Source: Melampsora larici-populina 98AG31 (Eukaryota; Basidiomycota; Pucciniomycetes; Pucciniales; Melampsoraceae). From it: a DNA stretch of 64,000 nucleotides. The stretch spans positions 837,985 to 901,984 of the forward strand of contig NW_006768783.1 of the NCBI RefSeq assembly GCF_000204055.1, in the 5' to 3' direction. The stretch's first letter is position 1. Each line of letters begins with the position of its first letter. A program made the translations under genes and the position numbers. The notes beneath the pieces were generated by a model. The model saw only the letters and a list, made by a program, of their open reading frames with translations, made no database searches and was not told where the DNA came from. Shown here piece by piece: positions 47,701-58,014 of this stretch.

Positions 47701-49200
47701 TCTCATTTATCTGATTTTTTATGATTGATCTTTGTAGCTATCGTCGAGATGGAACGCCCTTTTATTGTTTATTGTGTATCATGCCATTACGTGATGCTGG
47801 TGGATCATTAGTGTGTAAGTGAACCGACCACACCATTTTTCTTTAAGTCTAGAACATGGATTGACTCGTCTCTTTTGATAGATTTCATTGGAGGACAAGT
47901 GAATGTGACCGGTTTATTATCAGGAAAGAAGGGTCTCTCATTCTTGATTGGAGATCCATCAGATGGAGCACCTGAAGTGATAGTAGGCAATAACGGATCT
48001 GATGAGTTTGGGAATGGAAAATATGCACTTTCACCTAGTATGCAAACCTTTAATCGAACAGAAGAATGTGCCGAGAGTGGAGCAACGATTCATGGAGGAT
48101 CAGTAGCGTCTGGAGGGTTGAATGGAAAGAAGGAAGTTTATTCGGCTGCTGGGTATTATCAAACTCAAAAAAAAGAAGAAGTCGCTACACCTGCTCCCGC
48201 TGGTTCGTTTGGTAAGAAGTTGGGATTTTTTCGTAGAAAGAGTGAGAAGGAGAAGGAAAACATGGTCGATGGGAGTGCTGGGGGTGGGGGTAGTGTTAGT
48301 CCTAGTAATGGATTGAAAGCTGGGAATCAACTTTTGTTGGGAGCTGAAGCCAACTTGAACGTACCTCGTTCACTTGATGATCAAATGAAAATCTTTGAAG
48401 CCACTTATTCTAAATTAGTAGTCTTTAAACGAGACACACGTGAAAGTGAGTTTTTTTGGATTTCACTTTTTTCTGAGTGTCTTTTCATAATCTGTTTCAG
48501 TTTTGATAAGTGACTGATTTTGGGTTTTCTTTGGTTTGTTTTTTTTTTGGGGTGAAATTTAAAGTTATCTTTGCAACTAAACCATTATTATTGTTTTTAG
48601 GATTACCTTGTTTAACACCTAAAGATTCGTATAAATCAAGTTTGATTCATTGTGATTTTGTTCAATTACTTTGGTCATTGAATCCGACTTCTAAAGATTC
48701 TAATCAACAGTTAAGACAACATGTTAAGAAAGTGATTCGATTGTAAGTCTTTTGTTTTTTTTTTTCGGGAAAGGGAGTTCTGATCTTTTGGTTGTTTTTT
48801 CAAGAGGGATGGTCGTTAGTCAAGAATGTCAGGTTAAAGCGGTTGAAAGATCGTATTTTTTGTAAGTTTGGTTTTCTTTTTGTTTATATATGATTTTGTT
48901 TTGGTTTCTTTGATTTTTTTTCTTGACTTTTTGAATTTTTGGATTTTTGACATTTTGGATTTTTGGGATTTTTTTGACACTTTTAGTTCATCTAATGAGA
49001 AGTTATCTAAACTTAAACCTACTTATGCTCATTTAACACCTATGGTCGTAAGTTATTTCTTGTGATACTTTCTTGGTGGTGGTGGTGGTGGTTGGTAGGG
49101 GATGGTTTGGTTTTTGCCTTGATTTGATTCTAAAATGGGTTTTTCTTTTTTTTAGGAACGAGATGGACAAACAGTTGCTTATGTTTGTGTGTTTGGTTAA
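44791..49200 (+). CDS. RGS-LOV protein: RGS domain plus LOV (blue-light) and second PAS domain
   Basis: Fifteen exons by frame (44791-44866, 45171-46185, 46264-46628, 46724-46966, 47156-47177, 47262-47341, 47413-47426, 47506-47559, 47639-47667, 47738-47814, 47882-48445, 48565-48742, 48805-48861, 48987-49047, 49156-49200) give 959 residues. The N-terminal ~370 residues are His/Ser/Pro-rich and disordered. The RGS-like domain (~430-560) contains FEELLDDPLGRHRFRAWL and FLGPQKHLLNSLYHHEFQRF. The LOV domain (~570-665) contains SEGFTRVTGYEKHQIVGRN, then the flavin-adduct motif NCRFLQ, LLNYRRDGTPF and YFIGGQVNVT. A Gly/Ser/Lys linker leads to a C-terminal PAS (IIFATKPLLLFLG to DGQTVAYVCVFG). RGS-LOV proteins are known fungal photoreceptors able to bind membranes in a light-dependent way. 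Odd: the FWN asparagine that contacts flavin is Cys here (codon 47766-47768). Confidence 0.85.
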
Positions 49201-50377
49201 AAGTTTAAAGCATGAATGAAAGAAAGAAAAACAATAAGTAATCCTTTGACATTGGTTTTGGTCTCTTTTTCTTTCCCTTTCTCTGTCTCTCTGTTTTGAT
49301 CTTTTTGTTTTTGTTTTTGTTTTCTTTTCGTTCATTGCAGTTTTTGTGGGTTTGTTTTTGTGATTCATTGATTTTTTCTCTTTTTTTTTTGAAAACGTTT
49401 TACTTGATCTTCATTCATTTCTCTTTTTTTTCCATTTTCTTTCTATTCTCTCTTTATTATTATGATAATTATTAGTGGTATATATACAAATGCAAAACAA
49501 AAAGTCGGTTTATGTTCTTTTTTTTTTGTAAAGTTTTTTTCAAGGATTTGAATTTGGATTTGTTGCTTTCTTGATTTGTTGCTTTTTCTTGATTTTTTTT
49601 TTCTTGATTTGTTTTTGTTTTGTTTGTGTGGTTGGTTTGAGAATCAAGAATTGGATTTTCTTTTTCTCACTTACATAAGGAATTAATAATAAAAAAACAA
49701 TGATTGATTGAATTTTTTCTTTCTTTAAGTGGGGTTTCCTTTTATGAGTTGGATTTGGGATCTTTGGTGGGGGGGGAGAATAGGGAGAACTTTCTCCTAC
49801 AATCTCAGAAATAGAGGCAAAAAGTCATTCAGATTTGATTTTTCTTTGAGATCTTTTTGAAACTGGTTGTTTTTTTTGATATAAATTTTTTTCTTTAGGG
49901 GTTCTCAAAGTTGGCCCGGTTTCAAGAAAACCCAGTTGACCCGGTTGCTTTTTGGCAGTAACCTTGTGTATTGAGTTGACATTTTTGGACAGATCACAGC
50001 CAAAAAGTCAACTGGGTCAACCGGGTTTTTACAAACCGGGTCTACTTTGAGAACCCCTTTTGAATTACATTTCAAGGAAATTAGGGAAAACAAGAAAACT
50101 TAACTTCAGATTGGTTTATGAAGAAAATCTTGATGACCAAAAAGAAGTAAAAGTAGTGATGTGAATCGGTTGTATTTATGAATATATATGAAATGAATCA
50201 GTTGAATAGATTTTCTAAATCAATCTGATCAGTGGTCAGTCATACTCATGAAGATCCAGGAAAGTTCTTGTATAACATGTTGAGGTTGAGGTTTCAACTT
50301 CGACTTGGTGTTGAAGTAAAAGTTAATTTGAGCTTCAAAATTTTACCTCATGTTGGTGTGGAAAACCATGAGGATTG
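49201..50377. other. 3' flank of RGS-LOV gene and intergenic DNA
   Basis: Very T-rich (long T runs ~49260-49640) with no gene. It includes the MITE at 49897-50058. Confidence 0.45.
49897..50058. mobile_element. 162-bp MITE with ~26-bp TIRs
   Basis: The ends AGGGGTTCTCAAAGTTG and the reverse complement of CTACTTTGAGAACCCCT match almost perfectly over ~26 bp, continuing into AAACCGGGT-type sequence. Further inside, paired GTTGACCCGG/CCGGGT motifs extend the foldback. TTT flanks both sides, a possible 3-bp target duplication. No coding capacity. Confidence 0.72.
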
Positions 50378-50433
50378 CAAACTTAACTAAGTCCCTCGCC
50401 GATACAGCCACGAGCGCCAGCGAGGGACTTACG
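50378..50433 (+). repeat. 56-bp hairpin repeat, copy A
   Basis: Identical to 60416-60471 over 56 bp. It contains a perfect 12-bp stem TAAGTCCCTCGC / GCGAGGGACTTA (50388-50399 and 50420-50431) around a 20-nt loop. See copy B. Confidence 0.8.
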
Positions 50434-50544
50434 GCTTATCTCGAAATCTTGGCATGAGTTTGCTCGGTCCTTTTTGCAAAAAAAGATCCTCATTATAAAA
50501 CTTTTTTGTTACATTTTCAACTCCCGCCAGCCCAAAGATAAAAA

Positions 50545-50581
50545 AGATGCGCCTCGGTCTTACCTAGACCGAGGCGCATCT
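50545..50581. repeat. perfect 16-bp hairpin palindrome
   Basis: AGATGCGCCTCGGTCT at 50545-50560 is exactly complementary to 50566-50581 across a 5-nt loop (TACCT). The stem is GC-rich in AT-rich surroundings. It could be a tiny foldback element, a cruciform or an RNA hairpin. Confidence 0.75.
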
Positions 50582-50663
50582 AGATATCTATCAATTGATA
50601 ACTGTTTATTGCTCAGGGGGCAGGAAAGGATGAAAGAATCTTATAGCTGTCCTTATATTCCAT

Positions 50664-53600
50664 GGATTCCACTATTTTGAGCCCGCGGATCAGTATCCGT
50701 AGCCCCATTCCGGGGCCGGACACCGGGCTACACCCATATTGCAGCCCGATTTTCAATAAAAAGGGCAAAAACGGGCAAGTGTAATTCTACAAAAGAAAAA
50801 AAACGGGCAACCTAAACTTTACTTACTTTACCTACCGTGACCATTTTGAGAGGCTCGCTTTACTGCTCTTGACAGACTCAAAAAAGACTCCCACTTGGGA
50901 TCGTCAGCTGAGGGAGCTGAGCGCATGGATAGCTTAAACATATCATATCATATCATTAGTCTTGAAAATAGTGTTCATAGCATAAGTCATAGCATAACAT
51001 AAAGGGGTTTATACGCATAAATCGAGATTACATAGATAGAACAAGAGACACTTCATACAACTTGTAGTTTACTAAAGAGCGACAGATAATAGAAGACCAG
51101 GGAAATACAAAGTGACTAAAGAGCGATAGAAAACCAATACAAAAGCAAATACAAAGAAAGTGAGAAAACAAAACTACGCTCCAAAAATGTACCACCTAAT
51201 TTCGTTTTGCCCACAAATCCATTTCAACTTGGAACTTTTTAATCCATTCCGGCATGTTGGAGAATGTGGCTGAGTGGTTCTGGTTGAACACTTCAGGAAA
51301 AGGTACGAGTCAATTACAACTACCCAAAGTAACGAAATGGTCACCATTGACGAATCCCAAGATTATAGGATTGTTAGAGTTGGGCAGTGTGCGATAAGGG
51401 AAAAACGTGTATGAGTTGACTTCAAGCGGATCATAACAGATGACTGGACGATTGTAAGTACTTGCGATGACGAAGCCAAGGTATGGCATTCGCATCCAGA
51501 ATTCCCGAGTGCACGTAGGTCCCTGGGGTTGAAGTCGATGAACCAGATCATCAACAACCTCGGTGGCGAATGGTTGCGTTTGCCGAGTTCTTATCCGATT
51601 CATTCTGGTGTGCATAGTTGAAAGTAAATGTTCATGGTCCTTTCGAAAAAAAGTAAGTTCCTCAAGCAATTGATGGCAAACTAATACATAAGATTCCTGG
51701 TTATATATGTTCAGCGCTTGGGCAATGGCATAGAAGCCACAGTTGCCCTGAGCGGGTGGATTGAAGACCGAGTTGATGAAAGGAATTATGAATTTGGGCA
51801 GTTGCTGCAATACGATCTGTTCCTCAGGTTTCACAACAGCACTTTTTTGCAATTGAATACATGTATTGACCTTTGTTTCACCTGTTGATTCTTTAACGAC
51901 GTTTTTTCGATTTGATTTGAATGAAGATTGTGAATCAATTGGAAATACAGCTGAGCCAAAAGACCGACTAGCTTCCAAAGTGGCTTGTACCTTGGGATTG
52001 CGTGGTTCCAAGTTGAGATCGGTGGCAATCAAGCAAAGACTGAGTTCTGGTATGAGTACCTGTCGCAGGTAGAAATCGGGTGTGAGAGGTGCGGCCTTCT
52101 TGGCATTGAGATGGTTATAGGAAGACGGGTCTTTCAAGAAAATAGACTCTAGTGTTTGAATGATAATCTCAAATCCTTGATACCCGTAACTGAAAGAGGT
52201 ATTCATCAGTCCCAGTGAGAAATACTTTGAGTCTTGGGGTGACTTTTAACTTACTAGCCAGGTATCTCAACGTCAATATTGTCCAAATCAATTCGAAAAA
52301 TGGATTTGCCCTTGGTCTTGAAATTATTCTTTGCATCGTCAAGGTAGGTAGAGCCTTTGACTTTGTTGACAATTTTGCTAAGAACCGCGGTATGACCCTT
52401 GATTCGTCTACGATGATCATCAAGGTCAGTGATAAGTAAATTCAAACTTTAGAGAGTAATCAAACATACTCTTCTAATCGTTCAAAATCAATTGTGGTCG
52501 GCCATCCGTTGCTAATTCCAAGTGGAATGATATCCTTCTCATCGTGATGAAGCTGGCAAAAGTCCACCGTCTGAATGAACTGTAAATCAACCAAGTAAAC
52601 AAAAACGTCAATAAACAATGTCAGTGAGAAGTTGAGCGAGATTACATACGGGAAGAGATTTAGCGCCAGTGCGTCCAACTCCCTGGCGAATATTTGGCTT
52701 TGCCAATAGTTCAGCCATCAAGTCGAGGAGTTTGGTGGAAGGCTGCTCTGGAAGGGGTTCATCACAAAACGGACACAGGTTTTCCTCATCTGATTCACAT
52801 TGATCATGTTGATCACTTAGGTTTGAGCGTGAAGAATCTTCATTTTTGGAGTCGGAGGACCCAGGCACTCCTTCATCTTCCTTGATGTCGGATAATGTCA
52901 GTGGTACAATATCAAAGTCATCGACATTAGAGGTTGACGAAGTGGTTGCTACTGGCTGTTTGTGTTTGGGAGCTCCTTTTGCGCTGGTCGACGTAAGTAC
53001 AACACCGTCAGATTGGGCCAATTGAGCAAGGCAACGAGGGCAGGTTGTGATTCGATGGCCACCGACGTTGCAGAAGCTACACTTGCAGGTACGAGGCTTC
53101 TTACTAGCCTCTTCAACTTCGACATTGGATTTCCATCGGGTGGTGTCATTTTCAGGGGCTGACCGTTTCCCATGAATTGATCGAGGTCGACCTCGAGTGT
53201 CAGTTTTGACCTCCGCATTGAGAATTGGAACCAGGGAGTAACGGCTTGTCTCCAAAAGGGTAACCTCGCTGAAAAGTTTTCGGAGGGAATGTTCAGGGAG
53301 CTCAAGCAAGCGGTTGAATTTGCGACGTGCAGCTCCAATAAGTCCGTTGTGGGTCGCCGGAGGTTCGTCCATCGCAAGTTTCCATTGTGTATGAATAAGA
53401 TCAGGCGAGATGGAGTCCTTATTATCTCTTTGTTGAGCTAATTCATGGCTACAAGGAAGTCCCCACGCGCCTCGGAAAGTGTTGGTGCACGGAGTTTGGA
53501 GTGAGTCAGGAAGCAAATCATATTGAAGTTTGAGCTTTTTGAGAGCGAAATGTGATACAACTCCTTTGAGATCCTTGAAAAACGCAGGCATATCATGAAG

Positions 53601-56328
53601 TGTCTTTGTTCTTTCGATACCTAATAAAATTGATATTTCACTCATTTGATGCTCTTCAAAACGCTTGAAGGAGTTGAAGCAGGTTAAAAAGTCGTTGTTA
53701 CGACCGTCTAGGAATCGTTTGGCTCGATAATGACTCCCTTCGGTTCGTGAGGTTGAAGAATTACCAAAATGAAGGGTACGAGACGTGTATAAGGTGACAA
53801 ATTTTTCACTTCGATGGAGCCAAGTGCTGTTCAAATAATCGAAGATATTATGAGCTCTGGCAACTTTGGTCACCGCGGCGAGATTGATATCGTAATCGCT
53901 TGGGGTGGAAGAGGAAACATATGTATTCCACAACTTCATGAACTCTGACCACTCGGCGTCTGAAAATTTACTCTTACAATTTTTGGCTATGTTAAGGTTG
54001 ATATGCCAAATACACAATATATGTACTGAGTCTGGAAAAATCGAAGAAATCGCGTTGAATAAGGCCGGTTCAGCATCGGTTGCAAAGGTCTGTGGGAGTC
54101 GAGTAGTGACAGTTTGGTCCTCGTCCTGGAATATAACTTCTTTGAGCTGGGTAAGAGCCCATTCGTACTGCGATTTGACTTTGCTATTGAGGAAGCACAT
54201 GGCCACGGTGAAGGACCGATTGGTTTTAGTAGTACCGACAATGTGTAGCGGAGGTAAATTGAAACGATTTGTCTTGTAAGTACAATCAAGACTAAGGACT
54301 GTATGGAATCTTCGAGTTAGGATGATTGCTGATGGGCTTGCGAAGAATAGATTGAGTAGGGTTCCTTCCGGTGAGGTGAGAGTCCGATGAGCCCAATGAC
54401 ACGCCGCAATCAAATCAAAAAGACCCTGAATTGGTGTTCGACCGTTCAGCCAAGTATCCCTGAGGCGATATCTTGCGTTGTGTATGTCCCGGACCAATGG
54501 CTGTGATCCGGTTTCGACCTTCAGGAGAGAGCGAATCTGGCCGGCTCGAACCCCAGCAGAAGACATGAAATCGATTGAGTCTCTAATAGCAGGTGGAAAT
54601 CTCCGGTAGATAGCCATATTGTGAGGTTGGTCGAATGGCGGGTGATTATGAGTAGATTTGTTAGGGTTCTTCTTGTCTTGAGTAACAAGCCATCTATCTA
54701 AACCTGAGCGATAGTTAAGTGAAATTTCAAATAAGCAGCCAGTTTTCTTCGAAGAAGTTGTCCGTCGCTGAGCCACTGATGAATGCCTGTGACCTAATGA
54801 ACATCGTATATAAACTCTATCTGTGCGCTGATGTTTGCCTTTGTGGCTCTTGATAGCCAAAGCATAGCCTTGATGGCGTGCAATCGCATTGAGATACATC
54901 AGGCCGTTTTCTAGTTCGATAAACGCTTTGCCAACCTTGGGTCCTTCTAACAAACGAACTGGTAGGACACCTAACACCAAAACATGATAATGTTAATTCT
55001 CCATTATCTTGAACAAAGATTAAAATGAAACTTACCAATGGGCGGCCAATCGGCGTCACGTTCATTTTGAATAAGTTCAACGGCCTCGGCAAGATCCTCC
55101 TCCCCAACATTATTGATTGTCGTGTCCGTGATTGATTGAACATCAAGGTCTCCAGCTGTAGTTTGGCTTTGTGTAGGTTCACGTAAGCTCGAGTTGATAG
55201 ACACTGTATTGGTACACGTTGAAGTCGGATTTTGAGATTGGGATTGGGAAGCTGGAGTTGGTTCATCAAGAGGACCTTCAGTCGGATTTCCACCGTTCAT
55301 CATGTATTGATGTGGAAGGGGGTAAGGGGGATAAGAAGTATTCGCAGCTGGTGGTTGTGGAATGAAAGTATTCGGAGGAGGTTGAGGGGTAACAAAAGTG
55401 TTTGAAGAAGGATGAGGAGGATAATAATTTGTTGGGTAAGAGTTGAAGGTTTGTTGAAATTGTGGAGGATAAGCGAGTTGCTGGTACGGGTTGTGTGGTG
55501 GGTAATGGTTTGGAGGTGGTTGAAAATGGTTTGGCGATTGTTGATAAGGGTTCATTGGAAAAGGTGGATGATTAGGAGGTACAGGATACACATGCTGAGC
55601 TCCGTGAGGGTGGTTTGAAGGGGGATAAAAGTAGGGAGGGTTTGTAGTAACATGAGGTTGAGTGAGAGTTGAAGTAAGAGAAAGAGGATTAGGTGAAGGA
55701 GGATAAAGGTCGGGAGTAACTTGAGGTTGAGTGGGTGTTGACGATTGAACAGGAAGTGGTTTAGAAAGTTGATCACGCTGATCACCTTTGGAGGTGTTTA
55801 TTAGTGAGTGTGGGGTTGGCGCGGACATGACACGATACGGAGGTTCAATTAACAAGTGTGGGGCTTGTGTGTGTGGGTAATTAAATGGTAGGTAGGGGTA
55901 GTTGAGTTGTTTGAATTGAGATTGAATTGTGAAAAGGAAACTTAAAAGGTCGGACGAAGGAAGAAGGGAACAGGGATGTCCAAGAAAGAGGGTTACCTTG
56001 ACCTTTGTATCCTCCATGGCCATATGGCCTGTGCATATAGGACATATAGGGGCCGGTCCGGGCGCAGGTGTTCTGTGGAGCCCTTTCGTAATAGTTGACG
56101 TGCTCTTTTGGAGTTTACGTTGATTTTGTAGCCCAAAGATGGGGAGTAGGGCATGAAATTTAAAATGATGGGCTGCGAAGTGTTTTCGAGCCCAAACAAG
56201 TAGCCCGTGGAGTCCGACTCAGGCTAAATTTGTCGAAGGAGCTTCGGGTTTTTGCGGGTATCTCGGGTAATACCCCAAAAAAAGGGGGCTACGGGTTATT
56301 TTCAACCGGGCTCAAAATAGTTGAATCC
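50664..56328 (-). mobile_element. MULE-2: Mutator-like transposon with intact TSD
   Basis: A 5665-bp element. The left end GGATTCCACTATTTTGAGCC matches the reverse complement of the right end (GGATTCAACTATTTTGAGCC) with one mismatch through AGCCCG, and similarity resumes at ATCCGTAGCCCC / AACCCGTAGCCCC. An exact 8-bp duplication TATTCCAT flanks it (50656-50663 and 56329-56336), within the 8-11 bp range of MULEs. It encodes one multidomain protein on the minus strand with no stop or frameshift, so it may be autonomous and recent. 50664-51309 is its 3' non-coding part. Confidence 0.85.
51310..55828 (-). CDS. MULE-2 transposase fused to RTC4-like and OTU-like protease domains
   Basis: Five exons on the minus strand (55036-55828, 52650-54970, 52470-52579, 52255-52407, 51310-52189) give 1418 residues. 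Order: Pro/Tyr/Gln-rich N-terminus (1-264); FAR1/WRKY-GCM1-like zinc domain (~275-375: IRCSLGHRH, GCLFEISLNY, THNHPPF); MULE DDE core with Asp493 (LDCTYKTN), Asp563 (FATDAEPAL), IFPDSVHILCIWHIN and Glu675 (SRTEGSHYRAKRFL); SWIM-like C759...GLPCSH (771-773); AT-hook (RGRPRS); CCHC knuckle 895-908; RTC4-like region ~997-1210 (CPFCDEPLP, FCQLHHDE, ERIKGH, PGYYGYQG, VLIPELSLCLIATDL, SRSFGSAVFP); and OTU-like domain ~1262-1418 with PAQGNCGFYAIAQAL (nucleophile Cys1276) and GFVNGDHFVTLG (His1410). RTC4 affects telomere capping in yeast; OTU proteins cleave ubiquitin or its relatives. The start at 55828 precedes the conserved part; an upstream in-frame Met at 56023 exists. Confidence 0.85.
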
Positions 56329-56336
56329 TATTCCAT

Positions 56337-58014
56337 ATGTACCTTTCACAGAAATCCACTTGCCTCTGATGAATGTGCTTCCAAAACCCATGCATTTTAT
56401 TTCTCATTTGAGCTTTCGAACCCTGTGCAAATCGTCCTTGAGGGAAAGATGCACAGGTTAAATCACTTCCACAAGTGCCGAAACCTAAATGTTAGCCTCG
56501 AAAATCGTCAAGTCGCAACGAATTCTTGAGATCCTAAAATTGGACCTCACGAAGTCGTTGCAATTGAGCGATGAGCAACTGGATTAAAAAAGCGAGTAAC
56601 ATCAAAGCCCCATAGTAGATGCGTGCTTGATCACGAGCCTCACTGAAACCATGGGAGGCTCAACGATAAAAAATCGTTTAACTCGCCTAAACGACGTTTG
56701 AAAACGCTTTTTAAGCCACTTTTGAAAAGATAGCTCTAAAACCCGATTAAAACGAGCCTACTAACGATACTTCTCTCACGACGACGACCTCACTTCCGCG
56801 CCTGGTCCTTATTATATAGGTCAACCAACTGCTTGGTACCGGGACTTTGCTAGAGGTATTTGAAAAGCTGAGCACCAAGACTTACAGACTCAAGTTTGAA
56901 AGAAATGGCGAATGAGTGGGCCTAAATTTAATTCTTATGGAAGTGCCATATGCAATGAATGATTTTTTGAGACTGATTTTTTGTTACGTATCTATCGGAG
57001 TAAGCTTCTTGTTCTGTGTGCAGCTTAAGTTCTTTTCAAAAGATCCTTCATACAGTTCTCATACGAACTTTTGACTATTTTTTGTAGAGATGTTCAGATA
57101 GGGGTTTGAAAGCTGTTCATTTTATTGCTGAAGATGTTGAAAAGCTGAGCACCAAGTCCTACAGAATCAAGTTTGAAAGAAATTAGACAAATGAATGGTC
57201 GTATATTCTTATGGAAGTGTCATATGCAATGATATTTTTAGACTGATTTTTTTGGTACGTATGTATCTATCGGAGTGAGCTTCTTGTTCTGTGTTGGGCT
57301 TCTTTTCAAAAGATGCTACAATTATCATCCGAACTTCTGACTGCTTTTTGTGAGGATGTTCATCTTAGATTTGAAATGAGGATAAGAAAAGAGTTTTGAA
57401 TGCTTCAAATGAGTCGAGCAAACGTGATGATGATGATGATGATCTGATTGATTTTGAGCACCATTGAGGCGAGAAGAGCGATGTCCATCAGCGTCCCGAG
57501 ATGAAAGACTTGATTCTTGATTTATCAAATGAAACGAAAATGAACAACAACTGCGAGAGTTACAATTTCTAATCTCAAAGATATCCAACTTGCAATCTGT
57601 CCACTTTGATCTTCTTCGCCAAAGTTCGTACTCCTTAGCTTCTCTCTACTTCAACCATTCATCTCGATCTTCTCGCATGTAAAATCGATGATCATCAAGT
57701 CATCTGAGCAGGATGATGATGACACTTCCGAAAGGTGTTGTTCCGCAGCGCAGTTCTTCTCGGCAAGGGACCGTTGATCATGATGTGAGTAGAGTAGCCT
57801 CTTTCTGCAGCTGGAATGGTCAAGGAGGCTTGGAGGAGTGAAATCAAAAGGTATAAAGATGCAATCAATTCAGCGGGGAAGTAATAATTCCTCAGAGCAC
57901 TTTACAACTTGAATCAGTCGTCTTCCTTAAAACTTTCTCCTTTGATTATCTTATAATCCTTCACTCTTGAGCTCATTCAATTTAATTTATTAGCACGCCC
58001 AAGTCTCATTCAAA
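56337..58014. other. intergenic with local tandem duplication
   Basis: No supported gene. It holds the 277-bp-period duplication at 56861-57378 and the pectate lyase upstream region (57600-58014), where the last ~100 nt is a C/T/A-rich leader. Confidence 0.45.
56861..57378 (+). repeat. two-copy tandem duplication (period ~277 bp)
   Basis: Copy 1 (56861-57111) and copy 2 (57138-57378) share TGAAAAGCTGAGCACCAAG, ATTCTTATGGAAGTG, CATATGCAATGA, TATCTATCGGAGT, CTTCTTGTTCTGTGT and CTTTTCAAAAGAT in the same order, with small indels. Neither copy has a conserved reading frame. Confidence 0.75.
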
